From Bacillota bacterium (lineage in GTDB: Bacteria > Bacillota > Clostridia > Christensenellales > QAND01), in assembly GCA_003150225.1 (NCBI GenBank), contig QAND01000029.1:1-64000 (forward strand): a stretch of 64,000 nucleotides of DNA, written 5' to 3'. Numbering within the stretch: the first letter of the stretch is position 1; each line of letters starts with the position of its first letter. The translations under genes and the position numbers were made by a program. The notes below the pieces were generated by a model that did no database searches, had not been told where the DNA came from, and saw only the letters and a list, made by a program, of their open reading frames with translations. Of this stretch, positions 7,526-16,076 are shown one piece after another.

Positions 7526-8367
7526 ATATATGCTGTATATGGCGTTGTACAATCGATTATTTCGCAACTATGCTGGGGAATGCGCTTGGATTTAGGCGGA
7601 TACTGCATGTAATCCCCATAGATGTGTTCCAGCAACAATTCAACTTTTTCCGGAACGCGAATTGTGATGCTTTCAAAGTTGATTTCTCTACCGTTTCCAT
7701 AATACTCTTTTGGGACCACTTCTCTTTTATATATGGAATCGTATAGGCTTCCTACGGCGGCACAGGCATCATACCCGTACTTTTGTATCATAGCCTCTAG
7801 GCGATAAGCGGCTTTCTTCGGAGTCATTGTTCTTGAAAAGAGCTTCATAATCTTTCCAACCAATTCGGTTTTTAAAGGACGTTTTTCTGGTGCGGTACGA
7901 TGATAGAATCCTTCGTCAATTCTATCTTCAAACATGATTTTTTTAAATTTGAATAAGATTTCGTCAAATTTTGAATAATTATATCCATCCAGAGGAAAAA
8001 CATCGATGTATATTCCATGGTTCATGTGTAGCTTCATTGCGGCAGTTTCTATAAAAGTGGTATTGGAATTGCGTATTTTACTAAAACCTCTGAGGTAGTC
8101 TGGATCTGTATCCAAGGTCTGAAGAAAATAATGTTTGGGTAAAAGCTCCTGTGCATGCTTGAGAAAGATTTCATAATCTGCACGCGGGAGAGCAACGTCG
8201 ATGTCATCATCCCAGGGGATAAATCCCCCATGCCTGACAGCGCCTAAAGCAGTACCATCAATAGCAAAATAACGCAAATGAAGGAGTTCGCAAATTCGGA
8301 TAAACTCCTTTAAGATATCCAACTCAATTTTCTTCACTTCATCCAATTGGTAGTCACTTTTTTTCAT
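7519..8367 (-). CDS. LicD family phosphotransferase / nucleotidyltransferase-fold protein
   Basis: A 282-residue LicD protein. Near residues 36-65 it carries the family core IDGTALGAVRHGGFIPWDDDIDVA, in which the GxxLG...H.G.IPWDDDID residues form the active site. LicD enzymes add phosphocholine or similar groups to teichoic acids, capsules or glycans; the acceptor here is unknown. A HMNHGIYIDVFPLDG segment also fits. The gene is clearly more AT-rich than its neighbours and has no partner glycan genes beside it, which suggests acquisition. A GAGGTG ribosome site precedes the ATG. Confidence 0.85.
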   Translation of the reverse strand: MKKSDYQLDEVKKIELDILKEFIRICELLHLRYFAIDGTALGAVRHGGFIPWDDDIDVALPRADYEIFLKHAQELLPKHYFLQTLDTDPDYLRGFSKIRNSNTTFIETAAMKLHMNHGIYIDVFPLDGYNYSKFDEILFKFKKIMFEDRIDEGFYHRTAPEKRPLKTELVGKIMKLFSRTMTPKKAAYRLEAMIQKYGYDACAAVGSLYDSIYKREVVPKEYYGNGREINFESITIRVPEKVELLLEHIYGDYMQYPPKSKRIPQHSCEIIDCTTPYTAYIK

Positions 8368-8482
8368 ACCACACCTCAGCAGAAATAATGCAGAAATAGT
8401 TTATATGAAATAGGTCAAAATATCCAGTAGGGAATTAATCCCTAGAAACAATTCTTACATCAGGGAGTGAATTCTCCGGTAT

Positions 8483-8511
8483 TTGCTATGATTTGACTGC
8501 GATGGTATAAT
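8483..8511 (+). promoter_or_regulatory. Promoter of the DUF2156 gene
   Basis: TTGCTA at 8483-8488, 17-base spacer, TATAAT at 8506-8511, with TGG directly before the -10 box. Confidence 0.7.
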
Positions 8512-8550
8512 TTGATCAAAAGTTTTGAATTTGAATAAGGAGCGATTTTT

Positions 8551-9492
8551 GTGGAATTTAAGGAAATCACCCTGGCTGATCGGGAGGTCTTGGGGGAGTA
8601 TCTTGGCATGTGGTCCATGGATAATGCGGAGCATTCCTTTGCCAACCTCTATATGTGGCGAAAGGCCTATCAGATCAAGTTCTGCATCAAGGACGAGGTC
8701 TTGTACATCCGGTTTCAACATGAGATCGGCAATAAACCGCCTATTCTGTTTTCCCCGCTACCCAAGAATTGTGAAATCGACTATTGCAGGGTGATGCAGG
8801 ATACCATTGCTTACTGTCACAGGGAGGGAATCGAGTTTAAACTGCAGAGCGTGGTTCAGAAGATGGTGGACTATATCCGGCTTAATTGCATGGATATTTT
8901 TGAAATCTCTCTTGACCGGGATTATAGCGAATACGTTTATAACGTATCAGACTTGGTGAACCTATCGGGGAAGAAATATCACAAGAAACGGAACCACATC
9001 GCCCGATTCTTGGACAACAATCCCAACCATGAATTCGCCCCTATTACCCCCGATGATATCGACGATTGCAAGGCGATGTATCAGGAGTGGCGCGCGGCTC
9101 GGGAGTCCGAGGGCATGGAGGATTTGGACTTGGAGCAGTTTGCCATGTATGAGGCCCTGGACAACATGGAGGCCCTGAACCTCACGGGCGGACTGGTTCG
9201 CATTGACGGCAAGGTGGAAGCCTTTACCCTGGGGGAGCGCATCTCGGAGAAGACGGTGTTGATCCATATTGAGAAAGCGAACCAGGATATCCAGGGGCTG
9301 TATCCCTTCATTAACCGGGAGTTTTTGCGGCACTTTTACGCCGACATGCAGTTCGTGAACCGGGAGGAGGATATGGGGCTGCCTGGGCTCCGTCGGGCAA
9401 AGGAAAGCTATTACCCCGCCTTTATGATCGACAAATATATGGTTACCCTGAAGGAGGGCATCACCTATGAGACTTTGCACCCTGAGGGATGA
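8551..9492 (+). CDS. DUF2156 (phosphatidylglycerol lysyltransferase C-terminal-like) protein
   Basis: A 313-residue soluble protein of the double-GNAT fold related to the catalytic part of MprF. Landmarks are the N-terminal EHSFANLYMWR segment, the KKYHKKRNHIARFLDNN motif near residue 140, and the C-terminal VNREEDMGLPGLRRAKESYYP motif, typical of stand-alone DUF2156 proteins. These are thought to be acyl or aminoacyl transferases, but the substrate is not known. No membrane segments are present, so it is not a full MprF. It starts at GTG 8551 with AAGGAG upstream and overlaps the next gene by 26 bases. Confidence 0.85.
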   Translation: MEFKEITLADREVLGEYLGMWSMDNAEHSFANLYMWRKAYQIKFCIKDEVLYIRFQHEIGNKPPILFSPLPKNCEIDYCRVMQDTIAYCHREGIEFKLQSVVQKMVDYIRLNCMDIFEISLDRDYSEYVYNVSDLVNLSGKKYHKKRNHIARFLDNNPNHEFAPITPDDIDDCKAMYQEWRAARESEGMEDLDLEQFAMYEALDNMEALNLTGGLVRIDGKVEAFTLGERISEKTVLIHIEKANQDIQGLYPFINREFLRHFYADMQFVNREEDMGLPGLRRAKESYYPAFMIDKYMVTLKEGITYETLHPEG

Positions 9493-10579
9493 GGCGGATT
9501 TAAGGGAGATTTGGCGGGTTTGCTTCGGCGACCCGCCTACCTATATCGATTACTTTTTTGAAAACCGGTTTGATCCCCAGAACACGGTATGCCTGGAGGA
9601 ACATGGCCGGATTCCTGCCGCCATGCACATCGTTCCCTATGAAGTGGATGTTCGGGGCGGGGAATTTCCCACCGCCTATTTGGTAGGGGTAGCCACAATG
9701 CCGGAGGATCGGATGCGGGGTCTGAGCAAGGAGTTGATCCGGGAGGGCTTGCGCCTTTGCCGGCAGCGGGGATACCGGTTTTCCCATCTCTATCCCTTTT
9801 TGCACTCCTTTTACGCCCGGCTGGGATATGGCGTTGCCAATCGCCGGAAGCTGGCCTCTTTGCGTGCAAGCCAGGCAATTCTGCTGTCCCAGCCCCATAA
9901 GGTGCGGCCCATGGACGGGGACGACGCCAGCGCGGCCCTTGCCTGCTATCGGAGATTTATGGAGGGAAAAAACGGCTATGTTATCCGATCCTCCATGGAG
10001 GGGCGGCTAAAGGAGCATCTGCTGGAAAGCCCGGCCGTAGCGGCGTTGTATCCCAACGGGGATATGGCGGGTTATTGTCTATGCTATTTTGAAAATGGCG
10101 TTTTGATTGCCGATGAGATGGTCTATGATTCCCCAGAGGCGCTGGAGAGTTTGGCTGCTGCCATGGGATCCCTGCAAAAGCCGGAGGGGGAGATCCGCTT
10201 TACCCTGCCAGAGTGGGAGGCTTTGCCGGAGAACTGGGGGGGCAGCGCCCAGACGGAGGATTATGCCATGGCGCGGATCATCCACCTGGACGGACTTACC
10301 GTTCCGGCGCCGGAATCGGCCACGGGGGACGTTGTCCTGCGGGTTTTTGACGACTTTCTCCCGGAGCAGGCGGGGATATACCGGGCCATCGCAACGGACG
10401 GCCAAGTGACCTTTACCCGGTATGAAAAGGGAGCGCCCCAGTGCGAGATGGACATTCGCCCGCTTTCTCAGATGGTCTGCGGCAACCTGCCGCCGGAGGT
10501 TCGGCCAGACGGGGAAGGGGAGAAAGCCCTTTTCCAGATGTTGCCGGCTCTGCCCTGCCTTCTCTTTGAAAAGTACTGA
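9467..10579 (+). CDS. Eis-like GNAT family N-acetyltransferase
   Basis: A 370-residue protein with the three-part layout of Eis-type acetyltransferases: an N-terminal GNAT domain (acetyl-CoA loop near VGVATMPEDRMRGLSKELI, residues 74-92), a second GNAT-like domain, and a C-terminal sterol-carrier-like domain. Eis proteins acetylate amines, including aminoglycosides in mycobacteria; in Clostridia the substrate is unknown. The gene starts inside the end of the DUF2156 gene and has a GGAGG site there, so the two are probably translated together. Confidence 0.82.
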   Translation: MRLCTLRDEADLREIWRVCFGDPPTYIDYFFENRFDPQNTVCLEEHGRIPAAMHIVPYEVDVRGGEFPTAYLVGVATMPEDRMRGLSKELIREGLRLCRQRGYRFSHLYPFLHSFYARLGYGVANRRKLASLRASQAILLSQPHKVRPMDGDDASAALACYRRFMEGKNGYVIRSSMEGRLKEHLLESPAVAALYPNGDMAGYCLCYFENGVLIADEMVYDSPEALESLAAAMGSLQKPEGEIRFTLPEWEALPENWGGSAQTEDYAMARIIHLDGLTVPAPESATGDVVLRVFDDFLPEQAGIYRAIATDGQVTFTRYEKGAPQCEMDIRPLSQMVCGNLPPEVRPDGEGEKALFQMLPALPCLLFEKY

Positions 10580-10585
10580 CACACC

Positions 10586-10614
10586 TTGGTTTTTCGCGCT
10601 TGATATGGTATATT
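10586..10614 (+). promoter_or_regulatory. Promoter of the paaK-iorAB-paaK-alr operon
   Basis: TTGGTT at 10586-10591, 17-base spacer, TATATT at 10609-10614, with TGG directly before the -10 box. About 75 bases of leader precede the first start codon. Confidence 0.55.
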
Positions 10615-10696
10615 AAGCAGTAAATAATTTGTAATGGTGAAACGGTAATACGGTAGCCCTTTTCCTTTCTCCATTTCTTGATCGAGGTGTGAGTTT

Positions 10697-12001
10697 ATGA
10701 TCTTTTCCCCATCCATCGAATGCGCCGATCGTGAGGAGATTCAGCGCATTCAACTCCAGGGCCTTATTAGCACGGTAAAGCGGGTTTACGAAAAGGTCCC
10801 CTATTACAAGGAAAAATTGGACGCGGCAGGCGTGAAACCGGAGGATATCAAGAGCCTTTCCGACATCACCCGGCTGCCCTTTACCACCAAGGCGGATATG
10901 CGGGCGAACTTCCCCTACCGCCTTTTTGCCGTCCCCATGCGGGATATCGTGCGAATCCACGCCAGCAGCGGAACCACCGGTACCGCCACCGTGGTGGGCT
11001 ATACCAAGAACGACCTGGATAACTGGGCGGAGTGCGTGGCCCGGGTGGTATGCCAGGCAGGCGGAACCCCCGACGATATTGCTCAGATCTCCTTTGGCTA
11101 TGGGTTGTTTACCGGCGCCCTTGGGCTCCACTACGGCTTGGAAAAGCTGGGCGCCAGCGTGATCCCGGTATCCGCCGGCAATACCCGGCGGCAGATTCAG
11201 ATCATGGAGCAGTACGGTACCACCCTTTTGGTAGGGACCCCTTCCTATGCTCTTTACATGGGGGAGACCGCCCGGGAGATGGGCGTGGATCTTCACAAGC
11301 TGCCCATCCGCCTGGGGGTGTTGGGCGCCGAAGGCCATACCAACGAGATGCGAAAAGCCATCGAGGATCTGTACGGCATGGAGGTCACCGAGAATTACGG
11401 GCTCAGCGAGGTCATGGGCCCCGGTGTGGCAGGGGAATGCCAGGAGCATCGGGGCATGCACATCGCGGAGGATCACTTTATTGTGGAGATCATCGATCCT
11501 GAAACCGGAGAGCCGAAGGCGCCTGGGGAGATGGGAGAGGTGGTTATCACCACCATCCGGAAGGAGGGCCAGCCCCTTATCCGGTACCGGACCCGGGATA
11601 TCAGCAGCATCACTTACGAGCCCTGTGCCTGCGGACGCACCAGTGCCCGGATGCAGAAGGTCCTGGGCCGCAGCGACGATATGCTGATCATCCGGGGGGT
11701 TAACGTGTTCCCAAGCCAGATCGAGAGCGTGATCCTCTCGGTGCCGGGGGCCGGGCCCAATTATGAGATCATCGTAACCCGGGAGAACCATATGGATCGG
11801 CTGGAGGTTCTGGTGGAGGTGGGAAGCGCGGAGCTTCTCAACAAGTTTGCCGAGTTGGAACGCATCAGCCGCAGCATCAAAGCAAAGCTGAAGGAGGAGA
11901 TCCTCCTTGACGTGAAGGTGAGCCTGGTGAATCCCATGAGTCTGAAGCGCTTTGAGGGGAAGGCCAAGCGGGTCACCGATCTGAGAGATGGGAATGAGTG
12001 A
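10697..12001 (+). CDS. paaK: Phenylacetate-CoA ligase (first copy)
   Basis: A 434-residue adenylate-forming enzyme. The AMP-binding loop SSGTTGTATVVGYT lies near residue 89, followed by [23 protein letters not shown], the PaaK-specific ENYGLSEVMGPGVA, a RYRTRDI motif and the C-terminal [20 protein letters not shown]. These fix it in the phenylacetate-CoA ligase family, which links aryl acetates to CoA at the expense of ATP and may run towards ATP in fermenting organisms. Its stop precedes iorA by 2 bases, so the operon link is strong. Substrate preference (phenyl-, hydroxyphenyl- or indoleacetate) cannot be read from sequence. Confidence 0.93.
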   Translation: MIFSPSIECADREEIQRIQLQGLISTVKRVYEKVPYYKEKLDAAGVKPEDIKSLSDITRLPFTTKADMRANFPYRLFAVPMRDIVRIHASSGTTGTATVVGYTKNDLDNWAECVARVVCQAGGTPDDIAQISFGYGLFTGALGLHYGLEKLGASVIPVSAGNTRRQIQIMEQYGTTLLVGTPSYALYMGETAREMGVDLHKLPIRLGVLGAEGHTNEMRKAIEDLYGMEVTENYGLSEVMGPGVAGECQEHRGMHIAEDHFIVEIIDPETGEPKAPGEMGEVVITTIRKEGQPLIRYRTRDISSITYEPCACGRTSARMQKVLGRSDDMLIIRGVNVFPSQIESVILSVPGAGPNYEIIVTRENHMDRLEVLVEVGSAELLNKFAELERISRSIKAKLKEEILLDVKVSLVNPMSLKRFEGKAKRVTDLRDGNE

Positions 12002-12003
12002 GA

Positions 12004-13725
12004 ATGAGTATGATTTTATTGGGGAATGAGGCCGTTGCCCACGGGGCAAGGGACGCTGGCGCAAGGGTGGTTTCCTCCTATCCCGGTACGCCCAGTACCG
12101 AAATTACCGAAACCATAGCGGCGCTGGGAGGACTGTACGCCGAGTGGGCCGCCAACGAAAAGGTTGCCGCCGAGGTGGCCATGGGAGCCGCTGTGGCTGG
12201 GGCCCGCGCCATGTGCTGTATGAAGCATGTGGGCCTCAATGTGGCCAGCGAGGTGCTGTTTACCGGCGCTTATTCCGGCATCAACGCCGGACTGGTGTTT
12301 GTAGTGGCGGATGATCCTGGCATGCACAGCAGCCAGAACGAGCAGGATACCCGGTTCTACGCCATGAGCGCCCATGTGCCCATTCTGGAGCCCTCTACGG
12401 CCCAGGAGGCCTACGATTACATCCGTCTGGCTTTTGAAATGAGCGAGGCCTGCGATTTGCCGGTGATTCTGCGGATGACCACCCGCATCGCACATACCAG
12501 GGGAATCGTTGCTCCTCGGGAGGCGGACCATCCGGAGCTTCGGCCCTATGAGAAACGGCCCGACAAGTATGTGATGATGCCGGGATTTGCGCGTCCCCGT
12601 AAGCACGCCATGATGGCTAACCTGGATAAGGCCCGGGCCTTTGCAAAGGAACGGGGGATCAATCGTGTGGAGCTGGGCAACAAACAGGGATTTCTCTGTG
12701 CCGGCGGGGTTTACCAGTATGTAAAGGAGGCCATGCCGGGGGCCAGCGTCTATAAGGTCGGCATGCCATATCCGCTGCTAGAGGAGGAGATTAAGCCCTT
12801 TGCCAGCGGTGTGGAAACCCTCTATGTGGTAGAGGAGCTGGAGCCCGTTATGGAGCTGCAGTTAAACTCCTTTGGCCTCTTCCCCAAGGGAAAGGATACC
12901 TTTGGAAAGTTTGGAGAGTATACCGCAGAAACGGTTGCTTGCGCCGTAAAGGGCGTTCCCGTGCCGGAGGATACCGTCAGTGATTTGCCTGGACGGCCAC
13001 CGGTGCTTTGCCCCGGCTGCCCCCATAGAGGCGCCTTTACCGCCATCAAGCGGCTGAAGCTCAACGCCTTTGGGGACATCGGCTGCTACACTCTTGGAGC
13101 GGCGGCCCCTCTGTCCGCTATGGATACCACCATTTGTATGGGGGCCAGCATCGGCATGGCCCATGGCGCCGCTCTGGCCCAGGGGGAGGATATGGCCAGA
13201 AAGTCGGTGGCGGTCATCGGGGACTCCACCTTCTTCCACAGCGGCTTGGACGGCCTGGCCAGCGCCTGCTATAACCAGTCCGATATCACCGTTCTGGTGC
13301 TGGACAACGGCACCACCGGCATGACGGGCCATCAGGATAACCCCAGCACCGGCATGACCCTAGCGGGGCAGAAGGTATCGCCCATCTCCATCGAAGAGAC
13401 GGCCCGGGCCTTTGGAGTGAAGAACATCTATATCGCCGATCCTTTGAATCTGCCAGAGATGGAGCAGGCGCTCCGCGACGCCTTAGCGGCTCCCGGCGTA
13501 AGCTTGGTGGTGGCCCGCCATAAGTGCGTCCTCATCGATGGGGAGAAAAAGCCTGTTTATAAGGTAAATCCGGAGGTGTGCATCGGCTGCGGCGTCTGTT
13601 TACAGTCTGGATGCCCTGCTCTGCGGAAGCAGGACGGCAAGGTGTCCATCGAACCCACCATGTGCAAAGGGTGCAATCTTTGCGCACATCTGTGCCCCAC
13701 GGGGGCCATCGAGGGAGGACGCTAG
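12004..13725 (+). CDS. iorA: Indolepyruvate ferredoxin oxidoreductase, alpha subunit
   Basis: Large subunit (573 residues) of the thiamine-pyrophosphate enzyme that oxidatively decarboxylates aryl pyruvates to aryl-acetyl-CoA and reduces ferredoxin. The N-terminal pyrimidine-binding domain contains SSYPGTPSTEITE and EWAANEKVAAEVA. The TPP-binding half has PGCPHRGAF, GDIGCYTLG and GDSTFFHSGL. The C-terminus has two 4Fe-4S clusters (CIGCGVCLQSGCP and CKGCNLCAHLCP). Length is normal for the family. ATG 12004 is chosen; a GTG at 11998 overlapping the paaK stop is also possible. Followed directly by iorB. Confidence 0.94.
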   Translation: MSMILLGNEAVAHGARDAGARVVSSYPGTPSTEITETIAALGGLYAEWAANEKVAAEVAMGAAVAGARAMCCMKHVGLNVASEVLFTGAYSGINAGLVFVVADDPGMHSSQNEQDTRFYAMSAHVPILEPSTAQEAYDYIRLAFEMSEACDLPVILRMTTRIAHTRGIVAPREADHPELRPYEKRPDKYVMMPGFARPRKHAMMANLDKARAFAKERGINRVELGNKQGFLCAGGVYQYVKEAMPGASVYKVGMPYPLLEEEIKPFASGVETLYVVEELEPVMELQLNSFGLFPKGKDTFGKFGEYTAETVACAVKGVPVPEDTVSDLPGRPPVLCPGCPHRGAFTAIKRLKLNAFGDIGCYTLGAAAPLSAMDTTICMGASIGMAHGAALAQGEDMARKSVAVIGDSTFFHSGLDGLASACYNQSDITVLVLDNGTTGMTGHQDNPSTGMTLAGQKVSPISIEETARAFGVKNIYIADPLNLPEMEQALRDALAAPGVSLVVARHKCVLIDGEKKPVYKVNPEVCIGCGVCLQSGCPALRKQDGKVSIEPTMCKGCNLCAHLCPTGAIEGGR

Positions 13726-13726
13726 G

Positions 13727-14299
13727 ATGAAGCTGGATGTATTGATTTCGGGCGTAGGAGGGCAGGGAATCCTCCTATGCGGTAAGATATTGGGGAATTA
13801 TGCTACCCGCAAGGGATTGGACGTGAAGGTTTCCGAGGTGCATGGCATGGCCCAGCGAGGCGGCTGTGTGGTGACCCACGTGCGTATGTCACAGCGGGTA
13901 TATTCCCCTTTGATCCACCGGGGGGAGGCGGATGCCATCCTGGCCTTTGAGCCCATGGAAGCCCTTCGGTACATGGATTTTATCCGGGAGGACGGCGTGG
14001 TGATCACCGCCGCCGACCGGGTGTTGCCCATCTCGGTGGCCATGGGCCAGGGGACGTATCCGGAGGACATCATGGAACGCGTCCATGCCCGGTGCAGCCG
14101 GGTGCTGACGGTGGACGGCGCCGCCCTTGCCAAGGAGGCCGGCAGCCTTATGACCCTGAACATCGTGCTGCTGGGAGCTTTTACCGCCATGCTGAACCTG
14201 GATCGGGAGGCGATGGAGGCCGCCGTGGCCGATAGTGTAAAGCCTCAGTTTGTGGAGATGAATCGGATTGCATTTGGCCTGGGTTACGGCCTTGTATAA
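13727..14299 (+). CDS. iorB: Indolepyruvate ferredoxin oxidoreductase, beta subunit
   Basis: Small subunit (190 residues) of IorAB, the gamma-domain type protein that binds CoA. It begins [20 protein letters not shown] and has the family motif [19 protein letters not shown], followed by [15 protein letters not shown]. It starts one base after the iorA stop, as in almost all IOR operons. Together the two subunits should form the cytoplasmic complex that yields phenylacetyl-, hydroxyphenylacetyl- or indoleacetyl-CoA. Confidence 0.95.
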   Translation: MKLDVLISGVGGQGILLCGKILGNYATRKGLDVKVSEVHGMAQRGGCVVTHVRMSQRVYSPLIHRGEADAILAFEPMEALRYMDFIREDGVVITAADRVLPISVAMGQGTYPEDIMERVHARCSRVLTVDGAALAKEAGSLMTLNIVLLGAFTAMLNLDREAMEAAVADSVKPQFVEMNRIAFGLGYGLV

Positions 14300-14322
14300 G
14301 CTTTTTTAGGGAGATGGAACGG

Positions 14323-15618
14323 ATGATTTGGGACCGAGAGCATGAATGTATGGAGCGGGGGGAGCTGGAAGCCCTTCAGTTGAGCCGTCTGCAGGAGATG
14401 GTAGAGCGCATTTACAACCACGTGCCTTTTTATAAGGAAAAGCTGGATGAGGCGGACATGTCGCCCGAGAAGATCACCTGCCTTTCCGATCTGCAGCGGC
14501 TGCCCTTTACCACCAAAACAGACCTTCGTGACCACTATCCCTTTGGGATGTTCTCCAGCCCTATGGAGGATATCGTGCGGATCCATGCCAGCAGCGGCAC
14601 CACCGGAAAGCCTACCGTGGTGGGATATACCGAGGGGGATTTGGATATCTGGCGGGAGGTCATGGCCCGTACCCTGACCAGCGCCGGCATGGGAAAAAAG
14701 GATATCGTACAGGTGGCATTTGGCTATGGGTTGTTCACCGGGGGCCTAGGCGCCCACTACGGTGTGGAAAAGATCGGCGCTAGCGTGGTTCCCATGAGTA
14801 CCGGCAATACCAAGCGTCAGCTGATGCTCATGGAGGATTTTGGCGTCACCGGCATCTGCTGCACCCCCTCCTATGCCCTGTTCCTGTCGGAAGCGATGGA
14901 CGAGATGGGCGTGGATAAGAGCAAGCTGAAGCTGAAATACGGCGTGTTTGGCGCGGAGCCCTGGACCACGGAGATGCGGGATACCATTGAACGGAACCTA
15001 GGCATCCGCAGTACCGATATCTATGGACTCAGCGAGATCATCGGACCCGGCGTATCCTTTGAATGCGAAGCCCGGTGCGGGATGCATGTCAATGAGGATC
15101 TGTTTATCCCGGAAATCATCGACCCCGTTACCATGGAGGTTTTGCCTGATGGGGAGCAGGGGGAGTTGGTCATCACCACCATTACAAAGAAGGGAATGCC
15201 CCTTTTGCGGTACCGGACCCGGGATATTACCCGGCTGCACCGGGAACCCTGTTCCTGCGGACGTACCCTGGTTCGAATGGAGAAGGTGGTTGGCCGCAGC
15301 GACGATATGCTGATCATCCGCGGGGTCAACGTATTCCCCAGCCAAATTGAGAGCGTGCTGATGAACCTGGGCATGGCGCCCCATTACCTCCTGGTGGTGG
15401 ACCGGGTGGATAACCTCGATACCCTGGAGGTGCAGGTGGAGGTGGCTCGCGAGCTGGCCTCCGACACCATCAGGAACATCGAAGCCCTGCAGCGGAAGCT
15501 GGAGGGGGAGATTCGCTCCACATTGAATATCGGCGTGAAGGTACGGCTGGTGGAACCCCGGACCATCCAGCGCAGCGAAGGAAAGGCCGTCCGGGTCCTG
15601 GATAAGCGGAAGCAGTAG
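14323..15618 (+). CDS. paaK: Phenylacetate-CoA ligase (second copy)
   Basis: A paralog of the first ligase, about 431 residues and clearly similar along its whole length ([28 protein letters not shown] near residue 89, [42 protein letters not shown]). Differences cluster in the middle substrate region: the first copy has NYGLSEVMGPGVA, this one has [13 protein letters not shown]. The start is set at ATG 14323, which has AGGGAG at good distance; ATG 14314 touches that site. The two copies flank iorAB, so they may use different aryl acids. Confidence 0.92.
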   Translation: MIWDREHECMERGELEALQLSRLQEMVERIYNHVPFYKEKLDEADMSPEKITCLSDLQRLPFTTKTDLRDHYPFGMFSSPMEDIVRIHASSGTTGKPTVVGYTEGDLDIWREVMARTLTSAGMGKKDIVQVAFGYGLFTGGLGAHYGVEKIGASVVPMSTGNTKRQLMLMEDFGVTGICCTPSYALFLSEAMDEMGVDKSKLKLKYGVFGAEPWTTEMRDTIERNLGIRSTDIYGLSEIIGPGVSFECEARCGMHVNEDLFIPEIIDPVTMEVLPDGEQGELVITTITKKGMPLLRYRTRDITRLHREPCSCGRTLVRMEKVVGRSDDMLIIRGVNVFPSQIESVLMNLGMAPHYLLVVDRVDNLDTLEVQVEVARELASDTIRNIEALQRKLEGEIRSTLNIGVKVRLVEPRTIQRSEGKAVRVLDKRKQ

Positions 15619-15632
15619 AAGGAGGAGACAGC

Positions 15633-16076
15633 ATGTTAAGACAGATATCGGTTTTTCTGGAAAACAAAAAGGGAAGGCTCGCCATCGCCACCAAGCTCCT
15701 CGGGGACAGGGGCATTGATCTCGTCGCCCTATCCATCGCGGATACCACCGATTTTGGCATCATGCGGTGCCTGGTGGATCGTCCGGACGAGGCCATTGCG
15801 GTGCTGTCCGAGAATGGCTTTACCGCCAGTACCACCGAGGTATTGGCCGTACAGGTGCCGGATGTACCCGGCGGCCTTGCCCATGTGCTGCAGATCATCG
15901 ACGACGCGGGGATTAACGTGGAATACCTGTATTCCTTCGTTCGCACCCCTAACGACAACGCGTTGATCCTGTTCCGGGTAGACGATACCGAAAAATGCCA
16001 GAAGCTCTTCGCGGAAAATGGTATCGTTACCCTTACCGATGAGCAGGTGTATGGCGGGGGCTGCAAGGCCCAATGA
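15633..16076 (+). CDS. Tandem ACT-domain protein
   Basis: A 147-residue protein made of two ACT domains (residues about 4-68 and 70-140; openings QISVFLENKKGRLA and VLAVQVPDVPGGLAHVL). ACT domains bind amino acids and control enzymes of amino acid metabolism. Proteins of this type regularly sit beside PaaK and IorAB genes, where they are thought to sense aromatic or other amino acids; that role is inferred from context. It follows paaK after 14 bases with a GGAGGAG ribosome site and overlaps alr by 4 bases. Confidence 0.87.
   Translation: MLRQISVFLENKKGRLAIATKLLGDRGIDLVALSIADTTDFGIMRCLVDRPDEAIAVLSENGFTASTTEVLAVQVPDVPGGLAHVLQIIDDAGINVEYLYSFVRTPNDNALILFRVDDTEKCQKLFAENGIVTLTDEQVYGGGCKAQ

Noticed and set aside
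10613-12064. Antisense frame of 483 codons opposite the first paaK
   Set aside because: It exactly shadows a strongly supported gene; long antisense frames are expected in GC-rich coding DNA, and the product is His- and Gly-rich without motifs.
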